Positions 19,557 through 28,659 of a stretch of DNA of 64,000 bases are shown one piece after another (the first letter of the stretch is position 1; each line of letters begins with the position of its first letter). Location: NCBI GenBank assembly GCA_011525295.1, contig WTGV01000026.1, forward strand, positions 124,001-188,000, read 5' to 3'. The notes beneath the pieces were generated by a model. That model saw only the letters and a list, made by a program, of their open reading frames with translations. It searched no databases and was not told the DNA's origin. The DNA is from Pseudomonadales bacterium. Lineage in GTDB: Bacteria > Pseudomonadota > Gammaproteobacteria > Pseudomonadales > Azotimanducaceae. A program made the translations under genes and the position numbers.

Positions 19557-20710
19557 GTACTAACTACACTCTTACCAATCAACTCTAAAACTGCACTTGC
19601 TGCTTTGTCCGCGTTGTTTTGTCGTAAAGTGTGATGTAATCGATCGTATTCTGCGAAAAAGTCATTCTCCGATTGGGAACGGCGCAACTCGGTCGCTAGC
19701 TGAGATGCTAGAATCTCTGCTGTCGCTCGATGCTGGATGAACTCTGGGACCACCTCTTCATTAGCTAGGATGTTGGGTAGCGCAACTCGCGGTGTGTGTA
19801 GCAAGGATCGAACGATTGCGTAAGTGAGCCACCCTATCCGATAGGTTACAACCATCGGGGTGCGTATCAACATAGCTTCAAGTGTGCTCGTGCCTGATTT
19901 CACCAGTGCCACATCGGCCGCCGCTAGTACCAGTTGAGAATTTTTGTCTGTAATTCTGAGGTCGACTTCCGGAAAGTGGCTCTGTTCATGTCGTAGCACA
20001 GTACTCGCTTCAGCTTGACGGCTAGGGACGACGAATTGGCTCGACTCGGGATTGAGTTTCATTCGAAAACGGTCGCATGTCTCTAGGAAGAGTTCCTTGT
20101 GAAAATTCACCTCTGAGAAGCGACTACCTGGCAATAGTGCGACCACTACGGCGTTTAACGAGAGACCTAAGGTTTGTCGAGCGTGCGCTCTCGAAGATTC
20201 GCGATCCGTGGTTGGTTCGATCTCATCCGCTAAGGGATGACCTACGAACATCGTTTGTATTTGTGCGTCGTTGTAATACTGGGGCTCAAAAGGATATAGG
20301 GTCAGAAGTAAATCTGCACATCGTTCGATCCGATTCGCGCGGCCGCGTCGCCATGCATAGACGGAGGGGCTCACATAGTGTACTGTTGGGACCCCGCGCG
20401 CTTTAAGTTGTTTCTCAAGCTTAAGATTAAAGACATTAAAGTCTACGCCAATCATAACGTCCACGTACGCGAGCTGATCTGCCAACGATGTGATGAGACT
20501 TAGTAGTTCGGGTAGACGTTTTATTGGTTCTAAGAATCCGTTGAACGAAAAACGATCCATAGATTCAAGCGATTTCAAACCTTGTGTTGCCATCTGTGTA
20601 CCACCAACACCCAGAAACTCGACATCGGAGTGTTTTCGACGCAATGCATGCATGAGTTGAGCTCCGAGTACGTCCCCGGAGGCTTCTCCTGCTACGATGC
20701 CGATTTTCAT
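19553..20710 (-). CDS. lpxB: Lipid-A-disaccharide synthase
   Basis: A membrane-associated GT-B glycosyltransferase that joins UDP-2,3-diacylglucosamine to lipid X, forming the lipid A disaccharide. The 385 residues show IVAGEASGDVLGAQLM at the N-terminus, GVDFNVFN, the YVSPSVYAWRRGRANRI region and the C-terminal VKSGTSTLEAML nucleotide-sugar site. Its usual upstream partner lpxA is absent: only 116 bases separate it from fabZ. The gap contains no frame long enough for LpxA. The protein looks intact, so lipid A synthesis is presumably functional with lpxA elsewhere. Confidence 0.96.
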   Translation of the reverse strand: MKIGIVAGEASGDVLGAQLMHALRRKHSDVEFLGVGGTQMATQGLKSLESMDRFSFNGFLEPIKRLPELLSLITSLADQLAYVDVMIGVDFNVFNLKLEKQLKARGVPTVHYVSPSVYAWRRGRANRIERCADLLLTLYPFEPQYYNDAQIQTMFVGHPLADEIEPTTDRESSRAHARQTLGLSLNAVVVALLPGSRFSEVNFHKELFLETCDRFRMKLNPESSQFVVPSRQAEASTVLRHEQSHFPEVDLRITDKNSQLVLAAADVALVKSGTSTLEAMLIRTPMVVTYRIGWLTYAIVRSLLHTPRVALPNILANEEVVPEFIQHRATAEILASQLATELRRSQSENDFFAEYDRLHHTLRQNNADKAASAVLELIGKSVVST

Positions 20711-20826
20711 ACTTCAGATTTTGGTCAATGTGTAGCCATGAACGCCGCGCCGAAGCCAGAGTTCAAATCCAAACGTAGGGAAGTATAGTGGCGCGACGTT
20801 CGTCAGGGATGAACGTCTGACAGTTG

Positions 20827-21267
20827 TTAAATCTTGCGTGCCGCGACGAGCAATTCAGTCGTGCACGACAATACGTCTCCAACGAAGGCATTACAGAGAA
20901 ATTTTGAGGTGTCCCGCCGGGAGTGGGTCACTTCACAAGTCAAACGCAACACATCACCCGGTACTATGGGTCGTTTGAATCGAGCCTTATCAATGCCAAC
21001 AAGATAGTAAATATAACCGTCTTGTACCGGTTTAATTCCTCGGGAAATCGAAGCCAGAATCCCCGACAGTTGAGCCAATGCTTCGACTATCAGCACCCCC
21101 GGCATAATTGGATTGCCCGGAAAATGACCCTGAAAAAACGGTTCGTTGATCGTTACGTTCTTAATCCCGACTATCTTGTTCCCGGAATCGATTTCGATTA
21201 CACGGTCTACTAACACGAATGGGTAGCGATGTGGCAGGTACTCTTGAATCTGTATTGTGTCTAACAT
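20827..21267 (-). CDS. fabZ: 3-hydroxyacyl-ACP dehydratase FabZ
   Basis: Dehydrates 3-hydroxyacyl-ACP in fatty acid elongation; its substrate pool is shared with LpxA and LpxD. It has 146 residues with the hot-dog fold signature: the HRYPFVLVDRV opening, the catalytic His in GHFPGNPIMPGV, and the following EALAQLSG helix that carries the conserved Glu. It lies 17 bases beyond the lpxD stop, so the two are co-transcribed. In most relatives lpxA follows directly; here it does not. Confidence 0.97.
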   Translation of the reverse strand: MLDTIQIQEYLPHRYPFVLVDRVIEIDSGNKIVGIKNVTINEPFFQGHFPGNPIMPGVLIVEALAQLSGILASISRGIKPVQDGYIYYLVGIDKARFKRPIVPGDVLRLTCEVTHSRRDTSKFLCNAFVGDVLSCTTELLVAARKI

Positions 21268-21284
21268 GAAATTACTATGTGCGT

Positions 21285-22313
21285 TTACTCTTTTTCTTGA
21301 AGCTTCTTTTCGAGTTCAGACACTCTTTGTACCAGTTCTTCCAGCTTGGTGAATCTTAAAGCATTGCGGCGCCATATCTCGATGGGGGCATGTAGCGTCG
21401 CACCTTGATAGGTTCCCGGTTTGTCAATCGAACGGCTCACGTAAGTCATCGCACCAATTGTTACTCCACTTGCAACGTTTAGCGGACCGGAACCGGCGAT
21501 GCCGACTCCGCCGGCAAGAACACAGTGTGAACCGATCGTCACGCTACCTCCCAAACCGGTGCAGCCACACAACATGGAATGTGCTCCCACGATGCAATTG
21601 TGTCCGATGTGGACTTGGTCATCAAGCTTGACGCCGTCTTCAATGACTGTATTTTCGATCGCACCTCGATCTATTGTACTACTGGCACCAACAACCACAT
21701 CGTTACCGATTTTAACGCCTCCGAGTTGCTTGATGTGTTGTAATTTACCATCAGCGTCAGGGATGAACCCAAATCCATCAGCACCGATTATGACATTCGC
21801 TTGGATTGTACACCGTTGACCAATTTCCACGTTATCGTAAATGCTAACGCCACTGTGAACGTGAGTGTCTTCCCCTAATATGCTCCCTGCACCGACGGAA
21901 GTATGTGCACCAATCTTTACCTTGTCTCCAAGTACAACATTAGGTCCGATTGTTACAAACGGACCGATTCCTACTTCTGCTCCTATTTGGGCTGTGGTAT
22001 GAATGTCAGTTTCTGTGCTGATACCGCTCGGAACGGTCTCGTTGCGAGGAAACAGGTGCGACGCTTTAGCATACGCGAGTGAAGGATTGTCTACAACGAG
22101 AGCATTGACCGGGCATTGATCGGCATCGTCTGACGCCAGAATCACAGCAGACGCTTGGGTCTTCTGCAGATAGCCTCGGTAATAAGGATTTGAAAGGTGT
22201 GTTAAATCGCCCTCTTGGGCATTCACCAGTGTAGCAATACTGTGTATCGGAACTGAGGGACTTCCGATTAGAACTGCATCAATGTGGCGCGCGATTTCAT
22301 CTAACGTGTACAC
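21285..22313 (-). CDS. lpxD: UDP-3-O-(3-hydroxyacyl)glucosamine N-acyltransferase
   Basis: Adds the N-linked 3-hydroxyacyl chain in the third step of lipid A synthesis. The 342-residue protein has the uridine-binding N-terminal domain (about 1-100), then a left-handed parallel beta-helix of hexapeptide repeats (about 105-290), then a C-terminal coiled helix ending KKLQEKE. The catalytic His sits in VHIGHNCIVG. Domain order and length rule out its being LpxA, which lacks the N-terminal domain. It sits between skp and fabZ as usual. Confidence 0.97.
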   Translation of the reverse strand: MYTLDEIARHIDAVLIGSPSVPIHSIATLVNAQEGDLTHLSNPYYRGYLQKTQASAVILASDDADQCPVNALVVDNPSLAYAKASHLFPRNETVPSGISTETDIHTTAQIGAEVGIGPFVTIGPNVVLGDKVKIGAHTSVGAGSILGEDTHVHSGVSIYDNVEIGQRCTIQANVIIGADGFGFIPDADGKLQHIKQLGGVKIGNDVVVGASSTIDRGAIENTVIEDGVKLDDQVHIGHNCIVGAHSMLCGCTGLGGSVTIGSHCVLAGGVGIAGSGPLNVASGVTIGAMTYVSRSIDKPGTYQGATLHAPIEIWRRNALRFTKLEELVQRVSELEKKLQEKE

Positions 22314-22340
22314 GAAGCGGCCATTACGTCAGAGTGGTGT

Positions 22341-22946
22341 CTATTCACCTCCCTCTGAAGTTTCGTCAACATCATCTGCTTCTGAGTCGTCTTCGGTTTC
22401 CGTGAGTTCCTCGGGAAGCCCTTGTTCCATTCTTTCATTGAGCTTTTCGATGACTTTCGGAGTAATGTTGTGCTTATCGTTTAAATGTAAGAATATCTGT
22501 TCTTGAAGGTCAAGACGAAAAATAGCATCGTACCCTTCAACGGCGATAATGTCTGTCATCACGGCTTGAAAGAGCGGTGCTTGTTCTTGTAGATACAACT
22601 GAAGTTTGGCTGATTGATCTGAGTTGAGTTGCTGTTCTCCGTTTTGGAGTCTTGTCGATTTGCTGTTGATGTCAAGCTCTAACGCTGTTTTCTCGATGTC
22701 TGACATGATGTCGATATCCGTTCGGTATTTTGCGGACAAAATAGTAATTTCGTCTTGCAACGCTTTCAACCGATCGATTTCAGGTTGATATTCTTTTTGC
22801 CATTCCTCTTGTTTTGCTTTGCCGTCTTCGGTTCCAAGAATTGCAGCAGTTACGTGGATTGCGGCGATTTTGAGTTGCGCAAAAGCGGATACACCGAACG
22901 TGACCAAAAGACAGACAACGCTGATACGAAAAATACGAGAAATCAT
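22341..22946 (-). CDS. skp: Periplasmic chaperone Skp/OmpH family, with acidic C-terminal tail
   Basis: A holdase that carries unfolded outer-membrane proteins through the periplasm to the BAM complex. A signal peptide is present (hydrophobic about 7-22, ending VSAFAQ). The body is the two long charged helices expected for the trimer's tentacles, with many Glu, Lys and Gln. At 201 residues it is longer than the enterobacterial protein. The excess is mostly an acidic tail from about residue 178 (ELTETEDD to TSEGGE). Position bamA-skp-lpxD is the conserved one. Confidence 0.93.
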   Translation of the reverse strand: MISRIFRISVVCLLVTFGVSAFAQLKIAAIHVTAAILGTEDGKAKQEEWQKEYQPEIDRLKALQDEITILSAKYRTDIDIMSDIEKTALELDINSKSTRLQNGEQQLNSDQSAKLQLYLQEQAPLFQAVMTDIIAVEGYDAIFRLDLQEQIFLHLNDKHNITPKVIEKLNERMEQGLPEELTETEDDSEADDVDETSEGGE

Positions 22947-23066
22947 AGGAACTCCCTAATAGGTGGAATACTTGGGCTGCGTGTTCTCGCAGGAAAACCA
23001 CAGCGAGAAAATTATAGGCACATTTGAAATGAGCGGATTACGTTCCATAAGTGGTGAAAGGACAGC

Positions 23067-25457
23067 CTAAAACCTCTGACCTACTTCAAACGAAAAAGTT
23101 TCCACCTCATCGAAGTCAGCGTGGTTGAAAGGGTGCGTCAATGAAATGGACATTGGTCCCATCTGCGTGAGCCATGAAACACCTATACCAACTGAGAAGC
23201 GCAATTCTTTAAACGTCGGCGCGAAACATCCAACGGTGTCTTCATCGCAACTTGTACTAAAGACATTCCCTGCGTCTAAAAACACGACTGATCGAACTTG
23301 CCCTAGATTCTCGAGAAATGTCAGCGGGAACACTAACTCAAGCGAACCTTCGATTTGAACGTTGCCGCCGAACGGTTGGCCGTGTGGAGAGAAGCTGATA
23401 GTATTTGCCGGCGGATTACTTCGAGGACCTAGTGAATACCGTTCATAGCCACGTACTGAACCAAAACCCCCGCCATGAAAATGTTCGAAAAAAGGAAACC
23501 TCTCGGTATCCCCGTACGCCTCACCGACACCGAGGTTGGTACGCAAATGCCAAGCCCAACTAGTCCCTTTGTTTCGAAACGGAAAGTACCAATCGCCACG
23601 AAACGTCGCGCGCATGAACTGTAATCCACTACCCGGTAACGAAAGTTCCAATGCAATCTCCTGGCGGTTCCCGCGAGTTGCAAAAAGGGTGTGATTTAAC
23701 AGGTTGTTAGACCACAGCCCTTCAACCTTGTAGTTCAAAAACTTCGATCCGGCATTGTCAACAAACTGCGAAATTTGTAGTGCTTGGTCGTATCCGTCGG
23801 TTACGTCAGTCCACTCGCCTCGTCCTGAGAACTGCAAGCGTTTGAAGTCTCCGATCGGAAAACCAAAGTTAGCCCCCGCGCCGTATGAACTCGTAGAAAA
23901 TCTCGTGAAAGACTGAAGGGAACTGTAATCGGTATCGTTGAAATAAACACCAAGTCCCCGGCTCACGCCATCTTCCGTGAAATAGGGATTAAGAAAACTG
24001 AAGTTCAAGCTCCTGGCATATTCACTGTAATTCATTTGAACACTCAAACTGTTCCCGCTCCCGCCAATGTTGGACTGTTCGAAGGAACCGCCGATTAATA
24101 AACCACCATATTTCTGATATCCCACAGTACCGCCAATAGCACCTGTTGGTTGTTCCTTAACGGAAACATTGACGTCTATTTGATCATCAGTCCCAGTCAC
24201 TGGGTCCATGTCAACATTAACAGTGTCATTTTCGAAATAACCCAATCGCTCCAAACGGCGCTTCGATCTATCAATTAGCACGGTAGACGCTCGAGCCCCT
24301 TCGAGTTGCCTCATTTCTCGCCTCAACACACCATCCTGAGTCACAACATTCCCCGTGAAATTGATCCTGCGTACGTATACGCGTTTTCCCGTATTTATGA
24401 CAAATCTGAGGTCTACGGTGCCGTCGTCTTTTATCGTCGGATACCCAGGTGCCTCGGCGAACGTGTAACCGTTGTTGCTGAGATATTCGGTAAAGAACTT
24501 TTCTACTGCTTTAATTTTGGCGTAAGAAAATGTTTCTCCCTTTTCAATACGGTATAAAGGATGATTTTTAATAAACTCTAACAATCGATCGGGATCAATA
24601 TCTCCAAAGTCGCCCAAAACTTCGATGTCGTCAACGACAAATTTATCGCCTTCATCTATTGCGATAGTCAAGTAAACATGTTTACTATCTGGTGCCATGC
24701 TCACATCCACGGACACCAATCGAAATAGCACATAACCACGGTTTTGATAGAACGCTTGTAGTGCCTCCAAATCTCCTTGCAGTTTCTGTCTGGAATATTG
24801 ATTTTTTCCAGTCATAAATCCTAGTAGGGTAGGTTCTTTGAGTTCCATGGCTTCCAATAACGTCGCCTTACTAAACGACTTGTTGCCGATGAACTCAATT
24901 TGCCGAATACTCGACTTTTTCCCCTCGTCAATAGTGATATTTATCGCCACTCGGTTCGGTTCCAGATCATCAATCGTTACATCTATGTTTGCGGTGTATT
25001 GTCCTTGTGCAACGTACTGTCGTAATAGTTCGAGCTTCACTCGTTCGAGTGTGGCTTGTTTGAATATCTCTCCTTCTCGAAGACCTTGTCCAGCCAAGCC
25101 TTCGAGTAGGTCTTCAGTTTGAATGGCTTTGTTCCCTTCAATGGATATTGAATCAATCCATGGTCTTTCCTTGACTTCTACTACCAGTTCATTCCCGTCT
25201 CGAGCTACGGTCACGTCGTCGAAGTAACCCGTTTCAAATAACTCTCGGATCAATGTACGAATCGCCAATGCGTCGACCTCATCGCCCATCTGCATCGAGA
25301 TTTGATTGAATATTGTTCCGGTAGAGACGCGTAACAGACCCTTCAATCGTATGTCTTCGACTTCGAAGTTGTCGCTTGCGCAAATACTCAAAGTAATTGC
25401 ACATATCCCAATAGCCAACAGGGCACGAAACCCGGACTGTTTGATGGTTGAAACCAT
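23067..25457 (-). CDS. bamA: Outer-membrane protein assembly factor BamA
   Basis: The Omp85 core of the BAM complex, which inserts beta-barrel proteins into the outer membrane. The 796 residues comprise a signal peptide (about 1-27, ending ICAS), five POTRA domains (about 30-425; VEDIRLKGLLRVS begins the first), and a 16-strand barrel with the GSVRGYERYSLGPR lid-lock motif. The last residue is Phe (VGQRF), the usual barrel C-signal. A 146-base gap separates it from the rseP stop and probably holds a promoter. I looked for a sigma-E type promoter there and did not find a convincing one. Confidence 0.97.
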   Translation of the reverse strand: MVSTIKQSGFRALLAIGICAITLSICASDNFEVEDIRLKGLLRVSTGTIFNQISMQMGDEVDALAIRTLIRELFETGYFDDVTVARDGNELVVEVKERPWIDSISIEGNKAIQTEDLLEGLAGQGLREGEIFKQATLERVKLELLRQYVAQGQYTANIDVTIDDLEPNRVAINITIDEGKKSSIRQIEFIGNKSFSKATLLEAMELKEPTLLGFMTGKNQYSRQKLQGDLEALQAFYQNRGYVLFRLVSVDVSMAPDSKHVYLTIAIDEGDKFVVDDIEVLGDFGDIDPDRLLEFIKNHPLYRIEKGETFSYAKIKAVEKFFTEYLSNNGYTFAEAPGYPTIKDDGTVDLRFVINTGKRVYVRRINFTGNVVTQDGVLRREMRQLEGARASTVLIDRSKRRLERLGYFENDTVNVDMDPVTGTDDQIDVNVSVKEQPTGAIGGTVGYQKYGGLLIGGSFEQSNIGGSGNSLSVQMNYSEYARSLNFSFLNPYFTEDGVSRGLGVYFNDTDYSSLQSFTRFSTSSYGAGANFGFPIGDFKRLQFSGRGEWTDVTDGYDQALQISQFVDNAGSKFLNYKVEGLWSNNLLNHTLFATRGNRQEIALELSLPGSGLQFMRATFRGDWYFPFRNKGTSWAWHLRTNLGVGEAYGDTERFPFFEHFHGGGFGSVRGYERYSLGPRSNPPANTISFSPHGQPFGGNVQIEGSLELVFPLTFLENLGQVRSVVFLDAGNVFSTSCDEDTVGCFAPTFKELRFSVGIGVSWLTQMGPMSISLTHPFNHADFDEVETFSFEVGQRF

Positions 25458-25603
25458 ATTGTTCGTTCCTAAGGAAAAATCTCTCTAAAGTTGATGTGTT
25501 CGTACCGCGACAACATCAACAGCACCACTTTGCTAACGATACTGTACCACAGAAAATCGTTACGAATCTCTTCTCTCCAACACACAATGATATCCGATTT
25601 TGC

Positions 25604-26938
25604 CTAGCTAGGAATGAATCGCGTGATATCGTTGAAGAACACGAGAATAAACAAACCGCCAATGAAAAAAATTCCCACCATTGTGGCAATTTGTTGGACT
25701 TTCAACGGCACTGGTCTGCGCATGATCATTTGGGCAGTCGCGTAAACGATATGACCGCCGTCAAGCACAGGAATGGGTAATAAATTAATCAGACCAAGAC
25801 TCACCGATAGCATGCCTAGCAAGGCCACATAGTCCACAAAGCTTGATTGCACAGTCGTCCCAGCGTAATGAGCAATCGAAACGGGACCAGCCAGATTACT
25901 AGGACTCATCTGTCCGGTAATCATCTTCCCGATTGATGTGATGATGAGCGTTGTATAGTCCCAGGTTTGTTTGATTCCACCCCACAAGCCTCCAAATATT
26001 CCAGGCTGAACAAGAGTTGTTGGGTGGCCACGTTCAACTCCAAGGAGACCAATCACAGTGCCATCTGGTTGCACAGATCCTTTCGGTGTGGCGACCACGA
26101 GGTGTGGGTTTCCGTTCCGTTCAAACTGCACAGTGATTTCTTGATCCGGCGAATTTCTTACGATTTCGACTAGTTCATTCCATTCTCGCACCGGTTGACC
26201 GCTGATTGCGACTATGTGATCTCCGGCCTGCAGGCCTGCCTTTTCGCCAGCAGAGTCCGCTCTCACAGCCTCCAGAACAGGTAGATAACCAGGAGCAAAT
26301 CCTAATTCGCTCAGGAGCATCGGGTCTTTTTCGGTACTCAGCCAATTATCGATCGCGATTGAATAGTTCTTATTCCTTGATCCGATCTCCGTCGTGAGCA
26401 CTATCGATCCTGAGTCACCGATACGACGTAGTAGTTGCGCCGTGACTTCCGTCCACTGCTCCACCGGTACGCCATCAACTGATACGAGTTGCTCGCCTGG
26501 TTGCAACCCTGCTTGATCGGCTGGTGAATCCGGTTCGACTGTCCCAATATAGGGAACCGGCGTCGCTACCCCACCGAGTAGTATTGCCCAAAACAATAAG
26601 ACAGCGAGCACAAAATTTGCACCGGGTCCAGCGGCAGCTATTAATATTTGACGCCATGGAGCTACTTTATCGAACGCCTTTGCTTCCATTTCAGGAGTCA
26701 CATCCGGTTGATTGCGCGTATCAAGCATAGAGATGTAACCGCCTAAAGGGATGACGCCGAGCACGAAGTCGGTGCCAGATTTAGATTGCCACTTAAACAA
26801 TGGGGGGCCAAAGCCAACTGAAAATCGCAAGACCTTGACGCCTAGCCGACGCGCAACGATAAAGTGTCCGAGTTCATGGACTGACACCAAAATCAGGAAT
26901 GCGAACACTAACGCGCAGATATATATCAAAAGTTCCAT
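25604..26938 (-). CDS. rseP: RIP metalloprotease RseP (site-2 protease)
   Basis: An inner-membrane zinc protease that cleaves anti-sigma factor RseA and leftover signal peptides within the membrane. The zinc motif HELGH falls in the first membrane helix (about 22-26). Two PDZ domains lie at about 120-200 and 215-300, with PDSPADQAGLQPGEQLVSV and ADSAGEKAGLQAGDHIVAI as their ligand loops. The third zinc ligand is in PVLDGGHIVY, inside the conserved membrane segment near the C-terminus. The 444-residue length is standard. It lies between cdsA and bamA; dxr, often next in this cluster, is absent. Confidence 0.97.
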   Translation of the reverse strand: MELLIYICALVFAFLILVSVHELGHFIVARRLGVKVLRFSVGFGPPLFKWQSKSGTDFVLGVIPLGGYISMLDTRNQPDVTPEMEAKAFDKVAPWRQILIAAAGPGANFVLAVLLFWAILLGGVATPVPYIGTVEPDSPADQAGLQPGEQLVSVDGVPVEQWTEVTAQLLRRIGDSGSIVLTTEIGSRNKNYSIAIDNWLSTEKDPMLLSELGFAPGYLPVLEAVRADSAGEKAGLQAGDHIVAISGQPVREWNELVEIVRNSPDQEITVQFERNGNPHLVVATPKGSVQPDGTVIGLLGVERGHPTTLVQPGIFGGLWGGIKQTWDYTTLIITSIGKMITGQMSPSNLAGPVSIAHYAGTTVQSSFVDYVALLGMLSVSLGLINLLPIPVLDGGHIVYATAQMIMRRPVPLKVQQIATMVGIFFIGGLFILVFFNDITRFIPS

Positions 26939-27038
26939 TTTTGTGCTAACTAAGCGCGGGAAATACTGATTTCATTGTAACTACAAGCAAAGACAACAAT
27001 GGCGCGTTGAAGTTCGCGGGTTTTTGAGGGCAATTACT

Positions 27039-27806
27039 TCAAACAACGCAAAAATAAGTACAAACTGAGAGCGCCATGAGAGAGTCGAACCGGTCCAGAA
27101 AACCACCGTGGCCAGGTAGCAGATTACCTGAGTCTTTCATATCGGCTGTCCGTTTGAGGGCACTTTCAAACAGGTCTCCAAAAATCGCGTAAAGAACCGC
27201 GATTGGCCATAACCAAAATGTGTGAAACTCTATCCAATTTAAGATCTGATCAAACAAAAACAAGCAAGACAGACCACCGATGAATCCTCCAATCGTGCCT
27301 TCCCAAGTCTTGCTGGGACTGACGTCCGGGTGTAGTTGTCGCGTACCAAAAAAGTTTCCTATTAAGTATGCGAAACTGTCGGTCGCGCCAGCGACCGCGA
27401 TTACGGCGATGAGTGTGTAGCCGCTCGCATCAATCTCGCTGAAGGCCAATATTGATCCAACCGCAACGATACCTCCAGCAGGTAGTAGTAGCGCTCGATT
27501 CGACAGAACTCTTCGCAAGCCTTTGAAGAACAGTACCGCCACGATGCCGAAGGTCCAAACAGCGAGTGATGCACCAACGATTAAGTCATCGAGATTTACT
27601 TCAACAAAAGTCAAAACCACCGCTACGAGTATGAACAGACCCGCATACACGCACTTAGCCCATACTGCCTTGATGCGTGCAATGTCACACCATTCCCACA
27701 AGATCGCGAAAAATACGCAACAATAGATAACGAAGAGCCATGTCCACAGCCGCAACTCGCGCGTGAGATAGAGAATCGCTAGCAACGCTAGCGGTGCAAC
27801 GATCAA
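27039..27806 (-). CDS. cdsA: Phosphatidate cytidylyltransferase (start uncertain)
   Basis: Makes CDP-diacylglycerol from CTP and phosphatidic acid, the branch point of phospholipid synthesis. Multiple membrane helices and the complete family signature KDSGNLLPGHGGFLDRFD near the C-terminus leave no doubt about identity. The given coordinates use a TTG start. The same frame is open further upstream and encodes PRLITVLIVAPLALL, which resembles the family's usual N-terminus. The true start is therefore probably upstream, near or inside the uppS end, although no ATG or GTG is available there. A CTG at 27816-27818 is another possibility. Confidence 0.9.
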   Translation of the reverse strand: MIVAPLALLAILYLTRELRLWTWLFVIYCCVFFAILWEWCDIARIKAVWAKCVYAGLFILVAVVLTFVEVNLDDLIVGASLAVWTFGIVAVLFFKGLRRVLSNRALLLPAGGIVAVGSILAFSEIDASGYTLIAVIAVAGATDSFAYLIGNFFGTRQLHPDVSPSKTWEGTIGGFIGGLSCLFLFDQILNWIEFHTFWLWPIAVLYAIFGDLFESALKRTADMKDSGNLLPGHGGFLDRFDSLMALSVCTYFCVV

Positions 27807-27843
27807 GACTGTGATCAGCCTTGGGAGAAAGGACTTTGGGATC

Positions 27844-28608
27844 TTAATAAGACGCTCGGGACTTAGTTTCTTGTGCGCGGGTACCGAATCGGCGATGCCG
27901 AGTTGAATAGTCGTCGAACGCCTCTAACAGATTTTTTTGTCCAAAATCGGGCCAATACGTGTCGGTAAAGAATAGCTCCGCGTACGCGAGCTCCCACAAT
28001 AAAAAGTTACTAATCCGCACGTCGCCGCCCGTGCGAATACACAAGTCGACTTTCGGAATGTTCAAAGCTCTCGGTAGAGCAAGATGCCGACTGAACTCTG
28101 TTTCATCAATTTCGTCGGAGGCTAAATCGCCGGTTTCAACGTCGGTTGCGATGGACTTTGCAGCTTGTACGATATCCCAGCGACCGCCATAGTTGAGTGC
28201 AATAATGAGTCGAAAAGTTTTGTTATTTTGGGTTACCGTCTCACCTTCTTTCATATGCCGTTGCACTTCTCGTGGGAGCATGCTACGATCACCAATGAAA
28301 TCTAATTTCGTATCGCGTTCATGAAGCGCTTGCAATTCTCGTTGGATGGTCTCCGAGACAAGTTCCATGAGTAAGTCGATCTCGGGTTTAGGTCGTTGCC
28401 AGTTTTCTGTGCTAAAAGCAAACAGCGTTAGGTGAGTAACTCCAAGATCCCCACATGCTTCAACTACCGGACGAACATTGCGAGCACCATGGCGATGCCC
28501 CGCCAATCCAGGCAACTGTTGCTGGCGCGCCCAACGATGATTACCATCCATGATAATCGCGACGTGTTTCGGTATTAGGCGTTGAGTTTGATTTAGCTTA
28601 TCGTTCAA
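27844..28608 (-). CDS. uppS: Undecaprenyl diphosphate synthase
   Basis: A cis-prenyltransferase that extends farnesyl diphosphate to the C55 lipid carrier for cell-wall and LPS sugars. The 254 residues include HVAIIMDGNHRWAR with the essential Asp (about 14-27), the GHRHGARNVRPVVE region, LTLFAFSTENWQRP, and the C-terminal DLCIRTGGDVRISNFLLWE block. The usual Glu in RTSGE-type motifs is changed only slightly here (TGGDVRISN). It follows frr directly, with about 50 bases between, where dxr would normally lie between them or close by. Confidence 0.96.
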   Translation of the reverse strand: MNDKLNQTQRLIPKHVAIIMDGNHRWARQQQLPGLAGHRHGARNVRPVVEACGDLGVTHLTLFAFSTENWQRPKPEIDLLMELVSETIQRELQALHERDTKLDFIGDRSMLPREVQRHMKEGETVTQNNKTFRLIIALNYGGRWDIVQAAKSIATDVETGDLASDEIDETEFSRHLALPRALNIPKVDLCIRTGGDVRISNFLLWELAYAELFFTDTYWPDFGQKNLLEAFDDYSTRHRRFGTRAQETKSRASY

Positions 28609-28659
28609 CCCACTCGCCCTACGCAGTATCTTCGACCCGTAAACAACTACCCAAAATTC

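Noticed and set aside
20711-20826. A shortened lpxA between fabZ and lpxB
   Set aside because: The 116-base gap has no hexapeptide-repeat coding potential; no remnant could be seen.
25458-25603. A sigma-E promoter before bamA
   Set aside because: It is expected from E. coli, but I found no GGAACTT-type box with a suitable spaced TCNAA.
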